Assembly: GCA_035578155.1 (NCBI GenBank) | Contig: JAPWDM010000008.1 | Coordinates: forward strand, 18,420,842-18,484,841 | DNA: 64,000 nucleotides | Source of the DNA: Brachynemurus nebulosus | Taxonomy: Eukaryota > Arthropoda > Insecta > Neuroptera > Myrmeleontidae | Direction of reading: 5' to 3' | Shown here: positions 1-10,519 of the stretch, piece by piece | Position numbering within the stretch: position 1 is the first letter of the stretch | How the letters are laid out: each line of letters begins with the position of its first letter | Notes under the pieces: model-generated | Told to the model about the DNA's origin: nothing | The model's input: only the letters and a program-made list of their open reading frames with translations | The model's database searches: none | Made by a program: the position numbers and the translations under genes

Positions 1-844
1 TGTGTAGTAATAATGGCTATCCCTTTTTAACGTGTATATTTATCGTATATTTTGATCTTTATTTAATCGTATACATATGTACTAAAGAGTCTATGTTACC
101 TACATAATATGTTTTTATAATAATAGATAACCAATATCACGCAGCATCCCCCTTCCGCCTTCAGCCGCACCTCTTTACTCGATTTTTAAGGGGAAGGGAG
201 GCTGGAATACTGTTTTTATGGATTGATTGGATTTTGAAACTTAGTGGAAATTAAAGGCAGTGTTTTAAGGATGAAAAATAAGGGGTATAATTATAGGGAT
301 TGAAATTACAGAATAAGAGTAAGAAATGAAGAAAGAGCAGAATAGATTTATATTTTTACACAAATTTTTTAGTGGTTATTCAGGGTTGCAGAAAAAATTT
401 CGTAATTATATATATATATGTATGGTACGTTATTTTTCCAAAAACAAGCTCCGTCGTTTTCTTCAAATTTCGATTATGCTTGTTATTATTCGCTAGAAAA
501 AAATTTTAGAAAATTTTCTTTGATCGGTTATGCTTAAATATTAAAAGTTAGATATAACTTAAATAAATATGTTATTAATGTTTCCTTGGAAATTCACGTA
601 ATAAAAACACTCCTCGGAAAACTTAATTTTTCCAAAAATCAACATAATAGCTGATCTTAAAGTACATATATACTAATTCATATAAATTATTAATGCTTGG
701 AAAAAAAACACTAATAATAATCAAATATATTTTTGTAGTGAAAGCTTCTATAGCATAAGTAACTTTGCGTGAGACTGTAATGAAATCTGTAATCTGATAG
801 TGTAACGAAATCTCTAATGTATGAATCTTCGAAACTTTACTGTC
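1..844. other. AT-rich DNA, nothing recognised
   Basis: No convincing coding sequence, RNA gene or terminal repeat was found. The only local contrast is a short pyrimidine/purine-rich patch near 145-205. It could be intron or intergenic DNA. Confidence 0.5.
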
Positions 845-1035
845 CGTGGTCCATATTCACTATGACCTTACTACTTTATGGTCCATATTCACTGTCTGCC
901 ACAGCAATCTATAATTACTATATTGACAGTACCTAACTCTCCTACCAGTGGTCCATAATCACTATGACCTTCTACCCAATAGTCATAATTCACCGTAATT
1001 TTACTACTAATGGTCAACAATCACTGGTTGTGAAA
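845..1035 (+). repeat. Degenerate 31-bp tandem repeat, locus 1
   Basis: About five to six diverged units of about 31 bp carry the recurring words TTACTACTTTATGGTC and TGGTCCATAATCACTATGACC-like variants. Two neighbouring units (about 952-1013) are close to 31 bp each. The pattern TTACTA-CTTT-TGGTnCA-AATTnCTGTnACC is the reverse complement of the monomer in the large array at 33.4-34.6 kb and matches the short array near 12.85 kb. This locus appears to be an old, decayed member of the same family. Confidence 0.6.
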
Positions 1036-1321
1036 GTGGATTACATGAAAATTTAAAAATTAATTAATTAACTGCTATACGTTCTATTAAGTTTTATATT
1101 AGTTTTTACTTTACATTTAGCACCTCAAAAGCAAGCATATTGCTGGAGTGGAACAGACTTGCATTGCTTGGGGACATTTTCCTGCAAATTTTTCCACTAA
1201 CATTTTTTGTTATTTCAAGAAAAGCCACCTAGACTATTCCTTCTCTTAAAATAAAAAATAAAAAATATTAAATTACTTGGAGATATTAAAAAAATTTTTA
1301 TAAAATAGTATTAATTTCGAA

Positions 1322-1690
1322 TGTTACCAATTTCAAATGTTACCGAATGCCTGTGAAACATTATTAATGTATGACGAACTTTTGTTCGCATTTACACATA
1401 CACCAATATTCATATGTTCACGTGATGTCCAGCTTAGCTGATACTTGAACACTCGATTTACTTTGGTATGTGTGACCAATTCATTATGTTAATTAAAATT
1501 CACATAGTGTTTGAAAAATTATCAAATTGGATCGGCTGGGACTGGAACTCGGATCTCTTGGTTACCAGCCAAGCGCCTTACCAATTAGGCCACTTCAATC
1601 CGATAATCAGTTAAACACATGCTTTCTTTAATGCGAGACGCAGTTATATTTCTAAAATAGTATCAATAAAATTTATTGGAAATGCATTCG
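1322..1690 (-). repeat. tRNA-headed ~360-bp repeat, old copy
   Basis: Read on the minus strand, a leader with TAACTGCGTCTC is followed by a tRNA-like head (1601 to 1529), a T5 run, and a body. The body contains CATAATGAATTGGTCACACA, then TCGAGTGTTC, TTAGCTGA-like and TTCGTCATAC words, and ends in CATTTGAAATT. The same order recurs at 45.06, 46.55, 51.3-52.3 and 52.9-53.2 kb. The head has box-B-like GAGTTCCAGTCC and an anticodon loop CTGGTAA, suggesting derivation from tRNA-Thr (GGT in this copy). The copy is diverged from the younger ones and is not expected to make a working tRNA. Confidence 0.7.
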
Positions 1691-2126
1691 AACCAGCCCC
1701 ATTAAATATTTCACTTAAATATGAGATAATTTAATATAAATAAAATAAGGATTACACAAGTAATAAATTTTTATTTGCATACAATAGTCAACAATATTTT
1801 TTTAGGCCCTCCTCCATGTCAGTTCCCAATATTTCGTATTTGCATCACTTCAAAGCCAACCGACTGATATCAATAATGTTTTATGGACAACTGACAATTC
1901 TGGTTCTAATCTGATGACAAAAAAGTCATATTTATAGAATATACTTATGTTACTTTGGATGTTATTTAACTTTGGTTGTGTAGTTTTGAACACACTCACA
2001 ATTTTTTTCAATTATTTCTAAAAGCTCAAATTATGTATAATCAACTTTTTCTCTTAACTTTGCACCCAGACGTTCCATAAAAACAAACGTGGGTTGGCCT
2101 CAATACACAAAACCAAAATATATATA
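1691..2126. other. AT-rich DNA, nothing recognised
   Basis: There is no coding or repeat structure that I can support between the tRNA-headed repeat and the pogo-like element. Confidence 0.5.
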
Positions 2127-4330
2127 CAGTGGAGCTTCACTAAAGTTAAGAAAAATTTGGTAAAAGTGAAACTTAACTTTGGTGAAGCAGATTAAGGTCA
2201 GTGGCGGTCATTTAATACATGATCAGGATTAAATAATAATTTAAGTAATAGGTGACGTACAAGAGCAAACTATTTAATAATTTGGATTCCGGTGGATTAA
2301 TTGGATTTTATACTAATGTATAAATTTCATTAAAAATATTGCTGTTAGAAAGTTCTTCGTTATATAGATATATCTGCTATAGAAATTGTTGTCTTTCCTT
2401 GAACGAACAATTGACAAGTACCGTATCTATTTTTCAATCTATATAAGCAGCTACGATTTCCTTTGGATTCACCAAATTTTCCGAATTAGTTATTAAGTAC
2501 CTGGTATTCAAATATTTTGGTAAATTAATTTATTATATTAAGGGAGACCGCCTTAAAAAAAGGTGATTAGAGGGAATTCTTTTAAAGTAAACTACTGTAT
2601 GGAATGTTTTAATATTCTAAGAATATATTCGCTGATATATAATAGATTTATGACGAAATTTTTGGACGAAAAAATTGAAGATTCAGGTAGTTATTCGCGA
2701 TCTCCCAAAGCTCCAAAAAAAAAGTTTCCCCACTGCTGCAATGATAGTGACCTTCACAGTGCCTGAAATAAAAAAAAACCAAAAGCCTATTAAACTAGAA
2801 GGTATTGCCCGTACCGTGAACCTCAATCGAAGAAAAAAAGTTGAAATTTAACAAAATGGCGGAGTTTTTTAAAAAAAGTTTCAAAATTTGCGCGAAAATT
2901 TGATGATTTTTGGCCTGCAAAAATTACATTTATTATTCGATCGGGAAACTGGAAGTTGATGGTACGGAGAAGCATATATAAAAGAAACTGCAATAAGAAT
3001 CAACTCGATCGGATGATTTGTCTTCGAGTTATAACTGCAGCAAATTTGAAATATGTAGTTTTTCTCTTTTTTACCTTTTAGTTTTAATCACTGAGACTTT
3101 TTTCTAAAATTATTTACGATGTACTCACTATAACAGTCATCGTAAAACTAGATGAGTCGTTTAAATGTGCCAGGATCGGGCAGCCACGTCCAGAAACTCT
3201 CGAACTATCAACCTTTATACATTTCTCAATACCTCAAAGTTAACAATGAAAATCAGAATCCGCTCTTCGGATGGCTGTAACTTAAAAACTATTTGACACA
3301 TGCACTTGAAATTTTAATATGTTATTTTTAAAGGTATAGACTATCGAAACATGCAAAAATAATTTTTACAGTTTTTTGAAAACGTCACACTAGTGGTCCC
3401 CCTTAAGTCAATAACTGAATTGAGTAAGTAGCTTTCAATCAGATCACTCGCTTTGCATATATCTGAAAAAAATTTTAAAAATTCTAGAATTCAACATTCT
3501 AGAATACTTTTTGCATAGGGAAATATTTTTATGAAAAAAACACCACTGATTTGTTTACGTTTTTGTGTTTTAAGGTTTTATAATTTATGACTTTATAGTT
3601 CAGCTTCTAACCAATCTTAGTTATGTCATAAAAAGTATATAGCTAATATTATTACCCTTTGTTTTTCTAATATTGTTCGATTTTTCACTTTCAATAAACA
3701 TAATTAGTAACATTTATGAACTTTAAGTTATAATCGAAGTTCTAAAATTCAACAGAGAAAAGTATAAATTTGAATATTGTTATGACATCCAAACCAGTTT
3801 CTTTAAATTATACTATATGTACTTGTTTTTTTTTAATACGCATATACCTTTTATGGAATTTATAATGTCTTTATCTTAAAAATGTATAATCATAGAACAC
3901 TAGAAGCCAACTAACATAAAAAAAGTGTAATTCGCTCGGAGTTATTTGACACCAGTCACAGCTTAAGGCATGTAGTCACTTATTGACCGTCGTCGAGTTC
4001 GCACTGCATTGTATTAACAATATACCCATTGTTACTTGAACACGTTGAACAGCTCTCTCTGGTAATACGTGTGGTGAGGTAGTATGCGTGAATACACATA
4101 CTATTACAAAAAACCAAACTAATACACTGCAAACAGTGTGTATGTACACAAACAGAGTACGTCACAAACTCATTACAAGTGGAACAGACACAAAACCAAT
4201 CTAGTTTGTCCCCTTGTGTATAATGTAATAATATTGTTTCTTTCTATTTCTATAAAATTCTCCTAACTTTAGTGAGAAAAAAGTGACGCCACTTAACAAA
4301 ACTGATGTAAACTTTACTGAAGCTCTACTG
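2127..4330. mobile_element. pogo/mariner-like DNA transposon relic, TA target
   Basis: The ends are inverted: CAGTGGAGCTTCACTAAAGT on the left, and AACTTTACTGAAGCTCTACTG on the right, whose reverse complement is CAGTAGAGCTTCAGTAAAGT. Each end is flanked by TA, the duplication expected of Tc1/mariner/pogo insertions. The 2.2-kb span includes an 861-bp TTAA insertion (2542-3402), leaving about 1.3 kb of element sequence. No transposase reading frame survives. I infer a non-autonomous or decayed pogo/Tigger-type copy; the family name rests on CAGT-type termini plus TA only. Confidence 0.65.
2542..3402. mobile_element. TTAA-flanked non-autonomous element (Kolobok-like), nested
   Basis: TTAA occurs at 2538-2541 and 3403-3406. 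The inner ends are GGGAGACCGCC and, inverted, GGGGGACCACT, so the terminal repeat is short and imperfect. Starting with a G run rather than CCY favours Kolobok over piggyBac by the usual end rules. The interior is AT-rich and non-coding. It sits inside the pogo-like element and is therefore younger than it. Confidence 0.6.
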
Positions 4331-4980
4331 TAATGTATATTTTTTTTATTATTTCAGTACGGAGATAACAGATGTCGTAGGTGTAGAACACCTACTCACA
4401 CTACACATAAAGTATAAAATTTAATTTCGTGATATTTTCTAATGCTATATGGAGTCAAATTCGAAACTTTGGCATTAAATTAAATTAAAGATAATTGTAT
4501 TATTGTTAAAATATCTTTAAATAATTAATAATCTCGAAAACAGTGGAATTGATTGTTATCGAATTGAAGGCAGATAGGTAGGTGATATCGAACACTGACG
4601 GGGGAGGAGGGTGTAACATCAAGTACTTATATGATTAGATTTCAGACGATAGACATACATATTGTATTCTGCTTAGTGAAAATCTTTAAGTTGTTGCTAT
4701 ACATACGTATATTTATGGTACACTGTTGTTAAAAAGAATAGAAACAGGTGAAATTACAGTAAAAGCTTTCAATAAAATCGTTCCCCTACATTTCAGTAGG
4801 AATCTTAGCATCTCTGTCGCACAGTTTCGTTCGGAGCGATATTTTGCAACGCTAGATAAAGTACGTAACGCCACTTTCAGTAGAAATATTTCGCTTACGT
4901 ATGAATGAAAAATATGGAATGTGAAAAAATTGATCCTGCCATTCAGTAATGGTAAAAATTATTCAAAAATATTAAAAAAA
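4331..4980. other. AT-rich DNA, nothing recognised
   Basis: A 60-codon open frame (4726-4908) lies here but has no recognisable domain, no homolog that I know of and no splice context that I can support. I treat this stretch as non-coding. Confidence 0.45.
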
Positions 4981-5013
4981 ATTCGGCAAGACAGGTCTAA
5001 CCAACACTGTTAA

Positions 5014-5917
5014 GGGGAGGTTTACTTGAGAGCCGTTAAAAAAAATCGATTTTTTTTTTTTTTTTTGGTGGCAGAAATTGGTAGCTAATTATGACTAGAA
5101 TATGTTCCCAAAGTGATTTTGCTGAAAGTAATTTAAGGGAAGGTTTACTTGAGATTTGATAAAAAAAAATCGATTTTTTTTGCCGAAATTGATAGCAAAT
5201 TATGTGTAGAATATGTTCCCAAAGTGATTTTACTGAAAATAATTTAAAAACAAGATTCTTGCACATTAACCGAATTCAGCTTTCTATAAAAAAAAATTTA
5301 AAAAACGTAGTTCACGCAATAATGAATATTAAATATAAAATTTTGAAAACACGTTTCTTTATATATATTTTATAATATCTCGGAACTAGATTTTTGGAAC
5401 TGGTGGACACGATAACTCAAAAACTATTCGATGGATCCTGTTTTTTAATTTTTGATTTTAAAGATAATTCAATTCTTCGGCACCTCTACCTAAGTTCGAT
5501 ACATTCTCAATATTTTTTTTATTTTTAAATTTACTTTAAAGAGCGAAAAATAAGACAAAAATCGTAATCAGAAGTTCACACATCCGCCATTTTTTTTTTC
5601 AGCAATTTATTGATATTATAGGTAGAGAGGTGCCGATACTCTTCATATATCTTATAAATCTTTTTTGTTTTTGGAATTCGGTGGTTTATTACCGGCGCTA
5701 GGATGTCCGCCAACAAGGCATTGGATTTTCGGATCGTCACACTGCAGTATCTATAAAATGGACAATTTTTTATATTTTTCCTTGACAAATTTGTTTTGTA
5801 TAGTTTAATACTTAATAAATATGTGTAAAAAATTTGAAAGTGATATTTACTTCCGATCTTGAGAAAAAAATTCTAGAAAAATACATAATTTTTAAGGGCT
5901 CTGGAGTAAACCTCCCC
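5014..5917. mobile_element. TTAA-flanked Kolobok-like element, nested
   Basis: TTAA at 5010-5013 and 5918-5921 flanks inverted ends GGGGAGGTTTACT and AGTAAACCTCCCC, a 13-bp perfect terminal repeat. Excising it with one TTAA restores the host run CACTGT-TAAC-TTTCCATTGG seen intact in the other copies of the host element, which is direct evidence of insertion. Inside is a local duplication of about 120 bp: two similar blocks at about 5020-5125 and 5140-5245 share the word CCCAAAGTGATTTT. There is no transposase. Confidence 0.75.
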
Positions 5918-6193
5918 TTAACTTTCCATTGGGGTCTTTTAAGGACTAGAAACTATTGTACATATGGCTCCTGCACCCCGAACGAAAAAATTAAAGATAA
6001 AAATATTTCATCAAAATTTTCTAATTTCATTTTTTTTCGGTATACAAACTTTTTCCGATCTTCAGTTTTTAGTCGAATTTTCTCCGAAAAATTAGACTTA
6101 TACAGTCTATACGATAAGAGCTGCGAGAGGCGAGAGTAGGGGCGCTATCCGTTTTCGGACCCGTAGAACACGAATATGTAGAAAAAAAATATG

Positions 6194-6197
<4 letters not shown>

Positions 6198-6273
<76 letters not shown>
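6198..6273. repeat. (TA)n microsatellite
   Basis: About 38 uninterrupted TA units form the core microsatellite of the Helentron-like element. It yields meaningless open frames of alternating Ile/Tyr on both strands. Confidence 0.98.
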
Positions 6274-6276
<3 letters not shown>

Positions 6277-6329
6277 CTCGCCACCTTTTAATTTGTGTAG
6301 GGCCCCCCTATGAAAGTTAAGAGATGAAA

Positions 6330-7180
6330 TTTGGTAAATGGGGCTCATTTTCGAGGCACCTCATACTATCAAAGTGGGGTCAAATTTTGGGCAAATTTTT
6401 TTTCTGACCCGACCTTTAAGGGGGTGGTGGGGGGCGGAAAAGCAATAAAACTTTTTCAAACCGGTTTTAAATAATGTTTCGGTCAATTATCTACAACATA
6501 TTCAAAATTCAGCTTCCTAGGATGATATGGTGGGAGTAGAGGGGGGAAAAACGATTTTCGCTGGATCTAACAGGCCCCCAGCCCCCCAGAATTAACGTAG
6601 AGGGTTGAAATTTGGTGTGTTGATAAAGTTCGTACCTAGGTTGTGCTTTTTGGAGGTTTTAATATTTTACCCCCACCCCCCTCATTGTTAAGCTACAATT
6701 TCATGCATTTTCGACGTTTTCGAAGTTTGTACCACTCGCACAGGTCACCCGAATAAACCTAGAGGGCTGAAATTTTGTATTCGGATTGAGTTAGTATCAA
6801 GGGGGTGCCTTTTGGGGGTCTCGACTTTTAACCCCTACCCCCACCATTTTTATACCCAAAAGAACATGATTTTTCTTGTTTTTTAACAGTTTCGTTCGGG
6901 TCAAAATCTTCCCAAATAAACCTAGAGGGCTGAAATTTGGTGTACAGGTTAAGCTAATAGCCAGACACTGTTTTTTGGAGGTTTCAACCTTTAACCCTTA
7001 CCCCCACGATTTTGACGCCAATATTTCCTTAATTTTTTTGCTTGTTTTCTAACACGTCTAGAGACTCCATAAGGAAACCTAGAGGGCTGAAATTTTGTAC
7101 GTGTATTCAGTTAGTATCCAGCTAGTACCTTGTAGGGAGTCCACATCACTTTTCCCCCCACTTCTCCCATTTTTACATCG
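6330..7180 (+). repeat. ~160-bp tandem units of the Helentron-like element
   Basis: The block AACCTAGAGGGCTGAAATTT recurs at 6594 (one-base variant), 6756, 6919 and 7076, spacings of 162, 163 and 157 bp. Each is followed by a C-rich tract of the type ACCCCCACCCCC. A more diverged unit starts near 6319 (GTTAAGAGATGAAATTTGG). The same set is present in the copy at 41.4 kb, which lacks the segment matching about 7011-7368. Confidence 0.85.
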
Positions 7181-7885
7181 GAATTTAATGCTATTGTTAA
7201 ATGTGTTTTAAAAGCATTATGTTTATTCTAAATACAAGTAGGCGAATAGTAATTTTAAAAAATTTAAAAAAAAGTGAATACAATTTTTTAACAAATGAAA
7301 TACATACATATTAAGTAATTTGCAAATGTTATTAAAGTCACTGTTTATTTATTTATTTAATTATTATTTAGGAATTTTGGATTTTTATTATTTATAAAAT
7401 AGAAATTTTGGATTTTTTTGGAAAGAAAAAATATCTTCATAAAAGCCTTCCAGTTTACTATTTAAGTTCCTTTTTTAATATTTAAAAGTAAAACACAAAG
7501 GCAATTGGCGGATAAGCATGGATAGAAATGCCCTCGTACGAATTGTGTTGGCTTTTTCCCTGTTAACTTCTATCGGCACAAAATTGAAATTTACTGAGAT
7601 ACAGCCCTTAAATACTTAAAACCTTTTTTTAAAGCCTCGATCAGCCGAACACTCATGACCAGTTTTGAAACCAACAAAATGACAATTCGGTTGTAGACTT
7701 TCAATCACATTTCGCTTGTAAACATTCAATACCGAAGATGAAGGGGAAAATTCGACTACCGTGATGGGGCCCCGCTGCTCACGGCGTTTTTAATTATGCA
7801 TCTAATGAATTTGGTCCGAAGTTTACATTATCATCATTTGTCCTAGAAGTATGCAAGGTAAAAGAAAATTCACAATTTCAAAAAA

Positions 7886-8510
7886 AAAAAAAAACTTTAC
7901 ATTTTAATTTATTAATAAACTTTCTAAATGTAAAATTTTACTTTGGCCCCTACTGTCTCACTATGAACCTGTCATTGACTCCTGCGTTATAACACCTTCA
8001 AAGTGCCGACTGTAGAACACTAATAAAAATAAAGCCGAAACTTTTTGAACAACAGTGTAAAGTTTGTATAATACAACGTGGTCTACATTTCTTATTCTTA
8101 CCTTCACGAGTTCACATAAACACACGAAATACAAGTACAACGGGTACAAGTTACGCCGGATACAATTATATATTTATAAGTTCTAGTGGTTGCTGGTGGG
8201 GGCCGATGCGGTATGATGGGCGACATTTTGAATTAAATGAAAGATTTGGGGTACGGGGGTGCGAGGAGTGAGGGAAGATTGAAAGAGCGAGTGTGACGAT
8301 GTCAGTGGTAAGAATAAAATGAGCGAGACTAACTGATACGGACGCGTATGAGAGTGAGTGAATGAACTAGCTGCTGGCTGGCGTAACAAGTACAAGGCAT
8401 AAATAATAATTCTTAACGAAATGTGATCCACTTCTAAATTATTTAAGTAATGAAAATTTCAACTTCTGTATTATTACGTAACACAACCTACAATACCGCT
8501 ATGAAAATTT
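7886..8510. other. Non-coding stretch with G/A-biased patch
   Basis: Positions 8190-8390 are unusually G-rich on the plus strand (GAG/GCGAG words) against the AT-rich background. The open frame on the minus strand here (8183-8431) has Ser/His/Leu-rich low-complexity composition and no domain. I do not call a gene. Confidence 0.4.
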
Positions 8511-8519
8511 GATCATTAA

Positions 8520-8700
8520 ATCCTGGTTGGTTCACTATGGTCGAAGCTCCGACGGCGGACTTGAATTAGGCACGTGTTTGGAAGAAGAGCTTAGCGTTAC
8601 TAAACCGTGCGGGTGTCGAGGCAACAGCGCCTCCTATTGAACACGCAAACGGAAATACGCAATCCGAACAGAGCTGCCTCTCGATATTTTTTCGTCAGTG
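8520..8700. other. CpG-richer island-like patch
   Basis: About 180 bp has clearly more G+C and more CpG than its surroundings (for example CTCCGACGGCGGA and GTGTCGAGGCAACAG) and ends in TTCGTCAGTG, which contains the arthropod initiator word TCAGT at 8695-8699. It could be a promoter or 5' exon of a gene, but no downstream reading frame supports that. Kept only as a compositional feature. Confidence 0.3.
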
Positions 8701-8890
8701 TTATAATTGCACAAGGTCATAGATCGATCTATGCTACTGAATTTTGTCAGTTATGAGTTAGACGTCGAAATAAAGAGGTCAACGTGACATCTTTAAATTT
8801 TGTTATTCTACAGGCACGTCTTTTATAATTTTGCAATTTAACGCGCGTTTTGAAATCTTACAAAAAAACTGCTATACAAAAAATAAAGAG

Positions 8891-8891
<1 letters not shown>

Positions 8892-8982
<91 letters not shown>
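8892..8982. repeat. (TA)n microsatellite
   Basis: About 45 TA units without interruption. Confidence 0.98.
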
Positions 8983-8984
<2 letters not shown>

Positions 8985-9104
8985 AGTAGGTATTGGCAAC
9001 AAAATGTTTGGTGTTTTGTTGACAATATATGTACAATAAATGAAAGCTGTATTGTGCTTAATTTTTTTTTTGATAAATTAATTAACAAAAATTGTCTATA
9101 AGTG

Positions 9105-9796
9105 AGGCGAATCCATACACCATGATGAGTTAATATAAAAAGAGAGTGAATATAAACTACATGAACTATAGTCTAGATTATAGATGATCGATATATCGAT
9201 AACTTATTTTGTAACTAGTATAGAGAGATAACAGTTATCGTCAATAACTGGAATACTCAGTAGCTGGTTACTTAAATAACTCCTTTGGAAATATCATTAA
9301 CATAGGTCAATATTAATATATTCGAAATCAAGGATCACAGTAATTTATTTTAACCACCTACGGAGAATTTCAAAATAATAACGCCCCAGGCAAGTTACAC
9401 AATTTCTATTTTAGCACATTTAAAAAACCCTTAAAAATGAACTATTGTCTATTGTACAGTTATCTATTTGTATTTGTAATTTTGTATCCATAAAATTGTT
9501 AAAATTGTGTATATAAAGCCTAAATCCTTGTATAAACAAGTATTCGAACAGATATTGCAGATTATTTTGTATCCGTCAGTATTATAGATCTATGCATATT
9601 TCACTAACAGAACCGTTTATACGCATATTGAATATCTTACAATATGTTAAAATATCCAGATACCATACCAGTTATTATAATAACTGTTATAAATAACGGT
9701 TATTTTTCACCCATCAAAAGTCATTCGCTGATTCAGATATTTATTTTAGCGAATTTCCAGATTGGAAATCTGGATTCACCCTACACATATAGTTCA
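9105..9796. other. AT-rich DNA with small dyads
   Basis: No gene. The short dyads ATCGATATATCGAT (9188-9201) and AATAACTGTTATAAATAACGG (near 9678) are noted but are too short to classify. Confidence 0.4.
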
Positions 9797-10519
9797 ATAG
9801 CACTAATTTTAAGCCCTATCTGACTAAACATTAATTTTAGAATAGATATAAAAATTTTTTAAAAAGTGATTCTTGTGGGAATTGCCAAGGAGAACATTCG
9901 TGCAAAATATGAATTCCCGGAAATGTTTTTTCATATTTATTAAACAATATTGAAAATTCATAAATAGCGTTTTTTGACCTTTCACCGCTTACGCAGCGAA
10001 AACGGTGATAGATACATTAAAAAGTGTTAAGACCTTTCTTGTAGAGAATCAAATTCTCTACAAAAAAGTCAGCGAGAACACCTGTCTGTCTTGTACAGGT
10101 GAAAAGATACAGCGCTCCAAACGTGCACTCAAAAATTCACTTTTTCTAGCGTTCCGGCAGGGTGTGCCGTCCGGAACCTTACCGGAACGCTAGAAAAAGT
10201 GAATTTTTGAGTGCGCGTTTGGGGCGCTGCATCTTTTCACCTGTATAAGATAGACAGGTGCTCTCGCGGACTTTTTTGTAGAGAATTCGATTCTCTACAA
10301 GAAAGGTCTTAACACTTTTTAATGTATCTATCACCGTTTTCGCTAGGTAAGCGGTGAAAGGTAAAATTTCAGCGCTATACATGATATAAAAAAACATTTC
10401 CGGGAGTTAACATTTTGCACAAATGTTCTCCTCGGCAATCCCTACAAGAATCTCTTTTTAAAAAATTTTTATGTCTATTCTAAAATTAATGTATAGATAA
10501 AATTTAGTGCTATTAGACT
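9797..10519. mobile_element. Long inverted-repeat MITE (foldback), ~720 bp
   Basis: The two halves are reverse complements along almost the whole length, from ATAGCACTAATTTT on the left to AAATTTAGTGCTAT on the right, with the centre near 10167 (CGTTCCGG...CCGGAACG). The inner ~200 bp of each arm are the best matched; the outer parts (about 9840-9960 and 10390-10495) contain small indels. Because the arms mirror each other, two open frames on opposite strands (10005-10193 plus, 10179-10397 minus) give nearly the same peptide; this follows from the symmetry and does not show a gene. No target duplication could be fixed. Confidence 0.8.

Larger units (their letters stand above)
6071..7792 (+). 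mobile_element. Helentron/DINE-1-like element, copy 1
   Basis: Near the left end is AGTCGAATTTT and near the right end is AAAATTCGACT (7747-7757), an inverted subterminal pair. The right copy is followed by a hairpin CCGTGA...TCACGG (about 7759-7784) and then a T run. A (TA)n core and ~160-bp tandem units lie between. Subterminal inverted repeats, microsatellite core, 3' hairpin and insertion into T-rich sequence are the described layout of Helentron-associated elements (DINE-1/INE-1). A second copy lies at 41415-42809. There is no Rep-helicase frame, so it is non-autonomous. Class assignment is inference from structure. Confidence 0.6.
4985..7885 (+). mobile_element. Hairpin-ended element, copy A, split by two insertions
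   Basis: The start GACAGGTCTAACCAACACTG matches the starts near 12085 and 45910. The body resumes at 5918 (ACTTTCCATTGG, GGACTAGAAACTA) and again at about 7793 (GCATCTAATGAA, ATCATCATTTGTCC), which aligns with 12587-12660. The missing parts are a TTAA element (5014-5917) and a Helentron-like element (about 6071-7792). The 3' end with its hairpin is absent, so the copy is truncated after about 7885. It is non-coding. Confidence 0.6.

Noticed and set aside
6069..6348. Frames of alternating Ile-Tyr across TA runs (also at 8.9, 29.5 and 41.5 kb)
   Set aside because: Pure microsatellite translation, open on both strands.
10005..10397. Pair of similar ~60-70-residue peptides on opposite strands
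   Set aside because: They are the same arm of an inverted repeat read twice; no start context or known domain.
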